64,000 nucleotides of DNA from Chaetomium olivaceum (Eukaryota; Ascomycota; Sordariomycetes; Sordariales; Chaetomiaceae): NCBI GenBank assembly GCA_039881045.1, contig JAYWVB010000008.1, forward strand, positions 1,054,001-1,118,000. The letters run 5' to 3'. The notes beneath the pieces were generated by a model that was not told the DNA's origin, made no database searches, and saw only the letters and a program-made list of their open reading frames with translations. Positions 57,142-64,000 of the stretch are shown piece after piece. The position numbers and the translations under genes are program-made. Within the stretch, counting starts at the first letter, position 1, and every line of letters begins with the position of its first letter.

Positions 57142-60100
57142 ATGGATCACCATAGCACTTCCCGGCAACCGCACGCCCGTCAACCATTCGGTGACGCAGC
57201 CCAGAGACTCAACTATGCCACTGTCGCCCACGTCAACCGCCGACACCAGGTTGCCGACGTTGAAAACCACGTCTTGTCCAAGTCCAAAAACGCCAATAGC
57301 GGCCGTTCAAACCCTGTTCTTACCGTCAGCTATGCTGCCGCCGAGCAGCGTACTCATCACATGCCAGCCCCAGCAGTGCAAGTTGAACCTGGTCCAGTCA
57401 ACCCCCGCCTTACCGCCATCGCCCAGGGCCCCCAAGATGCTTCTTCCGATGTCCGGCGCGTTTCCCAGTTCTCCAATGTCTCTTCGACCGCGTCTAGCAC
57501 GCGCCAACTCAAAACCCATATCGGGCCCTGGCAGCTCGGCAAGACGCTGGGTAAGGGATCGTCAGCACGGGTCCGCCTAGCCCGCCATCGGGTTTCCCAT
57601 CAGCTGGTGGCAATAAAGATTGTAGCCAAGAGCACCGCCCACATGACCCAAGCGGGCAGTCTAGCGAACTTGGACCATATAGACTACAGGAAGCCCACCA
57701 TCGGTGCTGACGGTGGGCTCCGTCGGATGCCGCTGGCCATTGAGAGAGAGGTCGCTATTCTAAAACTCATCTGCCACCCCAATATCATTGAGCTTCTTGA
57801 TATCTGGGAGAATCGCTCGGAAATGTAAGCTGTGGATTCATAACTCCCTACTCTTGTGCCTTTCTAACGTCTCCCTAGCTATCTGGTCACCGAGTACGTC
57901 GAGAAGGGGGACCTCTTCGAGTTTATCAACTGGAATGGCCCGCTCCAAGAGGAAGAAGCCATTTTCTACTTCCGCCAGATCATGACGGCGCTCGAGTACT
58001 GCCACACGTTCAACATATGCCATCGCGATCTCAAGCCGGAGAATATCCTACTGAAGGCGAATGGCCAGATCAAGATTGCCGACTTCGGCATGGCAGCCCT
58101 GCAGCAGAACCCCAACCACCAACTCCGAACAGCCTGTGGAAGCCCCCACTACGCCGCACCTGAACTGCTCCGTCACCAGTTCTACAAGGGCTCAGCCGTG
58201 GACATCTGGAGCATGGGCGTGATTCTATTCGCGATGTTGGCCGGGTGCCTCCCATTTGACGATGACGACATGACCGTCATGTTGACCAAGGCGAAGCGTG
58301 CAGATTACAAGATGCCGTTGCACCTTACAAGGGAAGCCAAGGACCTCGTCCGGCGAATCCTGGTGGACCAACCCGCGCACCGCATCACCATGAAGCAAAT
58401 GTGGCGACACGCACTCATCAAAAAGTACGACTATCTGGACGAATACCAGAAGTGGGATGGGCAGTCTCAGAATGCCCTGCGCAATTTGGGTACCGCGCCT
58501 ACTCCGGAAGAGATCGATATTCAGATCTTGCGTCAGCTGAAAGCTCTTTGGCATACGTACTCGGAATCTGCTCTTCAAGAGAAGCTTCGACAGGAAAAGT
58601 AAGTTGTGTTACCGAACGCGACATACAGGGTTCGACGCTAATATGGTTACCAGGCCAAATGACCAGAAGCTATTCTACTGGCTGCTCTACAATCACCGCG
58701 AGGCTCAGCTAGAGAATTACAACAACAATGTGCCGATCTCAAAGAGCGACTTCCATCACCTCAAGCCACCCAACTGGGGAAAGCGCATCTCGACTTGCCA
58801 GTTCATGAAACCTGGCCGCAATGGTCATACCCGGACCGTGTCCCGGTTCACGGTGATCTCCAATGTCGCGGACGTTGATGATGTCGGCACCGTCCGGAGC
58901 TACGATCCCTACAATGCATCCCGTGTCCTGCAGCCTTGCGGTTCGCAGGTGAGCCATGCCAAAATCATCATCCACCGCAGCACCCCCGAGCCGGGAGTAG
59001 GGCCATCTCCAACCAGTGTTTCTCATTCGTACCGCTCATACCGATCGGTGAATGGCTCCTTCCGCCAGACGGGGGCAACTGGCTCACGGCGTACGAGCAC
59101 CACCGGCCAGCTACGATCGCCTCACACCTCCATGAGCTCCATTCGTAGCCAACAGAGCAATCCCCGTATTCGTGCGAACAACCGATCCAAGCGTTCCGTC
59201 GACTTCTCGAGCGTTCGCAACAAGGGTAACCAGCACCGCCGGAACCGCCATGCGTCCCTGGCAGCTCCAGCTAACGTTACTGGTGATGACACCACATACG
59301 ACCGTGATACAGTCTTGTCTTCCAATGCTACCATCGACCTGGATGCTCATCAGGTCACAACTGCGCGGTCGATGATGGATGTCGGTGACACAACGGAAGA
59401 TACCTTCATTTGGACTGAGGAGCTGGAGCAGCTCGGCCACCGTATCGCTCGCGATTGTGACGAGGCTTTCCGGAGCTCCCTTCTCATATCGGAGTCTGGC
59501 GAAGTCGGCGCTGACTCCCGCGAAGCTAGCCCGTTCATGCTCTCTCTGGGGACACTTCCGGTGGTACAGGAACGCCCGGCTTCTGCATCGGGTGGCCGCC
59601 CCTGGGACAATCGGCCCCTGCCACCTGTCCCCTCTCAGACCACCATCTCACCTCTGTCAATTCGCAAGAGTGACCTGAATACCGGATCTTCCTCGTTCCC
59701 AGCGAAACCGTATGAGCCCCAGTCAAGGCTGGACGTTCCAGCCCCTGAGCGCCGGGTTGTTTCCGAACCGGTGTATGACCGACGCGGTAAGGATACTAGG
59801 CCGTTGCCCTCCATTTACGAGAATACACCGGACGATCGGGTGAGACGCAACGGTGGTAGGCACGACGTCGCTTCAAGCTCTCTGGAAACACCTACCCGTG
59901 CTAAGAACAAAGGGCTGAACTTTCTAGCGAGAGCCGAGAATACCATACGCGTGGTTAATTCGCCGTCGGCAATGGAGGGTGATTACCCGGTCAAGATCCC
60001 TGAGCCTCTCAATGTTCGCAAAGTCTCTCGAAACACGGGCGCTGCTAAACCAGCGGTGGCCCCCTCCGCTCAGGACGCGCAGAGACGCGCCTCTTCTGGC

Positions 60101-61060
60101 TCGCAGCAAAAGAGCCATCTGACAGATGGAAACGGCACCGACGCCGGCCCGCCCAAGAAAAGGGTTTCATCCTGGTTCAAACGTAACTCTAAGGAAAATG
60201 CTAGCGGATCGAGCTTTGCAACTGTGACCGATAGCAGCGCCCAATCTAAGGACACCCTCGTAGACTCGCAGGCCAGTCAGCCCAACCGCCCGATATCGCA
60301 AACCACGGACGATACCTCGCTCCGGCATGTGCAGAAAAAGAAGTCGTTTGGCTTCGCTTTTTGGAAGGGCACCAAGGATGAGGCAAAGATGTCGCTTGCT
60401 GGTAAGCAGGACCTCTGTGAAAGACCAAGCGCCGTTCATTTGCTAATCCATGAACTAGATTCCGATCCCGATGATGTTCGCAACCGCACTGAGAAGATAG
60501 CAAAGACGCGGAACAGTAGAGAACACAGGATCATGAGTGGCACATCACACAGCGTCTGGTCCGAAAGCGACGGGGGCATTCGCAAAATTGAAGTGCAGCA
60601 GAATTGGCTGGCGCGTCTTTTCCGCGTCAAACCAGCCATGCGACACCTCTGCTTCAACATTCTCAAGCGACGGGCTCGGCAGGAGGTGGCCATCTTGCTT
60701 CGCGAGTGGCGTAAATACGGGGTCAAAGATGTGGAGGTGGACAAGGAACGCAACATCATCTTTGCCCGCGTGGGCGCGAAGAACTGTGGGTTTTTCTCAC
60801 CATGACCGAAGTTGGGGTAGTTGACTGACCTAAGCCCAGATTTGAAACTGAAGGAGGTGTCGTTTGCTGTAGAGTTGATGACAGTCATTGAGCACGGCAA
60901 ACGCAATCAACTCAGCATCGCCCGCTTTACGCAGGAGAAGGGTGCGGCAAGCAGTTTCCACCGGGTCGTGGGCGCCATCAATTCAGCGTTCGCCGCTCGC
61001 GCCCTGCTCGTCACTGATAAGCGGAAGATCAATATGATGGTCAAGACGCTTAATTCTTGA
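57142..61060 (+). CDS. Gin4/Hsl1/Cdr2-like morphogenesis checkpoint Ser/Thr kinase
   Basis: Large NIM1-family kinase that in fungi links septins and cell shape to mitotic entry through Wee1. Exons are 57142-57824, 57879-58598, 58654-60401, 60459-60785 and 60840-61060, giving 1232 aa with no frame break. The kinase domain (about residues 130-425) has LGKGSSARVRLARH, the VAIKIVAK lysine, HRDLKPENILL (catalytic loop), IADFGMA (DFG), TACGSPHYAAPELL (APE) and SVDIW-like AVDIWSMGVILF. The long middle is Ser/Arg-rich and disordered. The C-terminal 150 residues (VQQNWLARLFRVKPAMRHLC, RVGAKNYLKLKEVSFAVELM) resemble a KA1-type membrane-binding domain. The intron at 60402-60458 (57 bp, GTAAGC donor, CTAG acceptor) is divisible by three without stop, so it is easily missed. 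Confidence 0.9.
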
Positions 61061-62041
61061 AGGCGGCAAACCACCCTCGATGTTTTTGTTCTGTATGGGT
61101 CCAATACGACATGACTCGTGCCCAGGGACGTCTTTTGTGGCTGCCCAGGGCACAAACCGTTTCCTAGATACTTTCTCATTATTTAACTTGACTCGGTTTT
61201 GAGTTGAGATGCGGCACAATCTTGTTGGGCCTTGTTGGCGGCCTTGGTTACCGACTAGTTATGAGGTTGGCTTGCCTCGGAAGAAGCAGAACATCTAGGT
61301 TGAGTTGACTGGCAGGTCAAGCGTGGTACGGCATGGAAGTGTAGGGAGATGATATTATTGGTGTGAAGACTCGGTAATGGTGTTGGGTTAGGATGGTGTT
61401 GACCTATATAGTATCTGAAAAGGGGGGGGAGGAGCAATCCAGGGGTCAATTTTCAGGGGTTGTAAATATTTATCGGGCGAGTTGCTGTCGCTGGTGCAGG
61501 CAGTGGGTCCTTGTACTAAGTATAATTGATAGCTAAAAATGGAATCGCCTTGCAATCAGGCCAGTGTTCGTTACCTTGCAAGCCATCCCGGATTTCTTCC
61601 ATCTGCTCTTGGCTCTGTTTTGTTCCTCTTCCCAGTTTCAGGGGCTCGTCGTTGCTATGGGGAACTTGCAGTTTTCGATGTGACAGGGGGTTTTGGCTTC
61701 TGTTGGCTTCCCTCCGAACCATGTTGCCGATTCGCGATCGGGATCTTCCGGACCGGGGAACCGGATCAGCCAAAGTTTGTTGGGGAGACCAGGATCCGGA
61801 CACCGAGAGCAAATTGGTCGCCATTGAGGGGAAAAAAATTAAAAGAATGAAGGCGTGCAATTTTTGCGCATCGTCGTTAACTTGTCCCATATCACAGTCT
61901 TTTAGGAACCTCTGATATCATCTTACTGGATTTCCTGCATCACGGGCGCATTCGCTGCGGTTTTTATGCTCTGATCACCTTCCGCACTCGGTTACAGGCC
62001 GACCTTTTAGCTTTGACGGAGGAGTCAGGAGACTTCCAAGC
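61061..62041. other. Spacer between kinase and fumarase
   Basis: Presumed kinase 3' UTR followed by the fumarase promoter. A 124-codon ATG frame on the minus strand (61516-61890) has no recognisable domain and is treated as chance. Confidence 0.45.
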
Positions 62042-63794
62042 ATGCTTCGATCGATTCGTGTGTCCGGGCCCGCAATGGGCGGCAGCCTTGGTGTGCCGAG
62101 GACAGCCATCAGACCCCTCAGCACATGCTTGAACGCATCATCCCGAGCCTCGTCCTATGCCCCGGTTTCGTCATTCGCAACCCGCTCGGCAACCCCCGCA
62201 ATTCAGAGCAGCACCAGAGATACTTCCACGGTAGTGTGACAAGGATGGCCGCCCAGACAAGAACCGAGAGCGATGCCTTTGGCGAGGTCCAGGTGCAGGC
62301 CGACAAATACTGGGGAGCGCAGACGGAGCGCTCCCTCGAGAACTTCCGCATTAACCAGCCCCAGGACCGGATGCCGCGCGCCATCGTCAAGGCATTCGGC
62401 ATCCTGAAGGCGCTGCGGCGACGGTCAATATGCGCTATGGCCTCGGTATGCACCTCTACCGTCCGGTACCTCAACCCGTTGTCTCTGGAAGCTAACCGGC
62501 CATCTTCTGGCCTCTAGATCCGACAATTGGCAAGGCCATCCAACAGGCCGCGAAGGAGGTTGCGGACCTCAAGCTGCTCGACCACTTTCCCCTCGTCGTC
62601 TGGCAGACCGGCTCTGGCACGCAGTCTAACATGAACGCCAACGAAGTTATCAGCAACAGGGCGATCGAGATCCTCGGTGGAACGATGGGTTCTAAGAAGC
62701 CGGTGCACCCCAACGACCACGTCAACCGCTCCGCCTCGTCCAACGACACCTTCCCGACCGTCATGCACATCGCGGCCGTGTTAGAGATTGAGGGCGAACT
62801 GATCCCGGCGCTGCGAAGCCTGCGGGCGGCACTGCAGGCCAAGGTGGACGACTTCGAGGCCAAGAAGATCATCAAGATTGGGCGCACCCATCTGCAGGAC
62901 GCCACCCCCTTGACGCTGGCGCAGGAGTTCAGCGGCTACGTCGCGCAGCTCGACTTCGGCATCAAGCGTGTTGAGAGCTCGCTGCCGGACCTGCGTCTCC
63001 TGGCGCAGGGCGGCACCGCGGTTGGGACGGGCATCAACACGTTTGAGGGCTTCGCCGAGGGGATCGCGGAGGAGGTCAGCAAGATGACGGGGACCGAGTT
63101 CAAGACGGCGCCCAACAAGTTCGAAGCGCTGGCGGCGCACGACGCCATCGTGCAGGCGCACGGCAGCCTCAACACGCTCGCGGCGTCGCTCAGCAAGATC
63201 GCGCAGGACATCCGCTACCTGGGCAGCGGCCCGCGGTGCGGGCTCGGCGAGCTGGTGCTGCCTGAGAACGAGCCCGGCAGCTCCATCATGCCCGGCAAGG
63301 TCAACCCGACGCAGTGCGAGGCGCTCACCATGGTGTGCGCGCAGGTCATGGGCAACCACGTGGCGTGCACCATCGGCGGCATGAACGGCCAGTTCGAACT
63401 CAACGTGTACAAGCCGTTGGTGATCCGCAACCTGCTGCACAGCATCCGGCTGCTGTCGGACGGCATGCGCAGCTTTGAGCGCAACCTGGTGGCTGGGCTT
63501 CAGGCGAACGAGGAGAAGATTGCCAGCATCATGAAGGAGTCGTAAGTTTCCGTTCCTGGCGAACCATCACCCTGCGCTAAGCTGACACCGTTTACTTTAT
63601 CCAGGCTCATGCTGGTTACGTGCCTTAACCCCAAGATCGGCTACGACATGGCCAGCAAGGTGGCCAAGAATGCGCACAAGAAGGGCCTGACGCTCAAGGA
63701 GAGCGCCATGGAGCTGAAGGCGCTGACGGAGGAGGAGTTTGACACGCTTGTCAAGCCCGAGCTCATGGTCGGCCCCAAGCCGTACAAGGGCTAG
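62042..63794 (+). CDS. Fumarate hydratase (class II fumarase), two frame breaks
   Basis: TCA-cycle enzyme interconverting fumarate and malate. Exons are 62042-62445, 62518-63541 and 63605-63794. Residues 1-60 are a mitochondrial presequence (MLRSIRVSGPAMGGSLGVPR, rich in Ser, Arg, Ala). A second in-frame ATG at 62245 (MAAQTRTESDAFGEVQVQAD) begins the mature enzyme and could give a cytosolic form, as known for eukaryotic fumarases. Motifs are VWQTGSGTQSNMNANEVISN, HVNRSASSNDTFPTVMH, IGRTHLQDATPLTLAQEFSG and the signature GSSIMPGKVNPTQCEA. One base is missing near 62218, between presequence and mature part, and one near 62411, where AAGGGCGCTGCGG is expected. Restoring both gives exactly 539 aa. 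Confidence 0.93.
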
Positions 63795-64000
63795 ACTCGG
63801 CGTCCCCAGTGTAATTGTTCAACCTTGACGGTGGAAGCGCCCGCAGCAGTTCCAAGACGGTAAATTGATGCAAGTGCTGCGGCACCGTCTTCCGACAAGG
63901 AGCACCGCCCCCGCCCTCACGGTTTCACTCATGAGCTTTATGATCATGTACGATTAGCACCACTTGGGCTAAACCAGGCCGTGTCTGTCTACGAAGCCGT
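63795..64000. other. Downstream of fumarase
   Basis: Presumed 3' UTR and the start of the next spacer, cut by the window end. Nothing else was recognised. Confidence 0.5.

Noticed and set aside
61516..61890. 124-codon minus-strand ATG frame
   Set aside because: Composition is unlike the neighbouring genes, there is no domain, and it lies in the probable fumarase promoter.
1..64000. Search by eye for tRNA, dispersed 5S rRNA, transposon ends, CRISPR arrays or a secondary-metabolite cluster
   Set aside because: No T-loop consensus in a cloverleaf context, 5S-like block, transposase or reverse-transcriptase motif, regular spacer array, or synthase gene was seen. A dedicated tRNAscan or repeat search could still find short elements.

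Overview
The window is nuclear DNA of a filamentous ascomycete. The evidence is short GT-AG introns (about 50-100 bp) with CTAAC/CTGAC-like branch sites, compact protein-coding genes on both strands, GC-rich codon use, and fungal-specific genes (Chs5 exomer subunit, PHO80-type cyclin, Las17/WASP, Gin4/Hsl1-like kinase). Protein style and gene set suggest Sordariomycetes, most likely Sordariales/Chaetomiaceae. That placement is an inference, made without any search. No CRISPR, phage, plasmid, transposon, tRNA or rRNA feature was recognised, and there is no sign of a biosynthetic gene cluster.

Layout. 1-8.4 kb: long spacer, a PHO80-type cyclin gene broken by four frame changes, then a gene-free stretch with simple repeats. 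8.4-14.7 kb: Mrs2-type mitochondrial Mg2+ channel (-), F-box-like protein (+), ribosomal protein eS30 with a 14-nt exon (-), secreted CREG-like protein (+). 15-22 kb: large unknown protein (-), roadblock-type dynein light chain (-), Ipi1 (+). 22-31.7 kb: long leader and a heavily frame-disrupted DEAD-box helicase (+), acetyl-CoA transporter AT-1 (-), CENP-O/Mcm21 (+), proline-rich GPI-type wall protein (-). 33-45.2 kb: MFSD10-like transporter (+), Chs5 (-), phosphopantothenate-cysteine ligase (+), probable mitochondrial protein (-), eIF1A (+), Las17/WASP (-), a 68-aa protein (-). 45.2-47.4 kb: a degenerate coiled-coil gene with tandem repeats. 47.4-56 kb: XPF/Rad1 nuclease (+), an 82-aa membrane protein (-), SMC5 (-). 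57-64 kb: Gin4/Hsl1-like kinase (+), fumarase (+).

Most genes are independent housekeeping units. Neighbours are arranged divergently or convergently, and no operon-like or pathway cluster is visible.

The strongest unexplained signal is about 25 single- or double-base frame changes spread over ten genes, several of them normally essential (SMC5, Ipi1, fumarase). Many lie in G, C or A runs, while the encoded protein is otherwise well preserved. Other genes, including XPF at 2.8 kb, the kinase, AT-1, MFSD10, PPCS and eIF1A, are clean. Indel errors in a draft assembly explain this better than decay of ten genes, but the DEAD-box and cyclin genes are dense enough to deserve checking. I found no clearly new biological system. 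The best leads are the unknown 3.7-kb gene, the 82-aa membrane protein, the coiled-coil gene with an internal TAG, and a few unusual splice sites and microexons.
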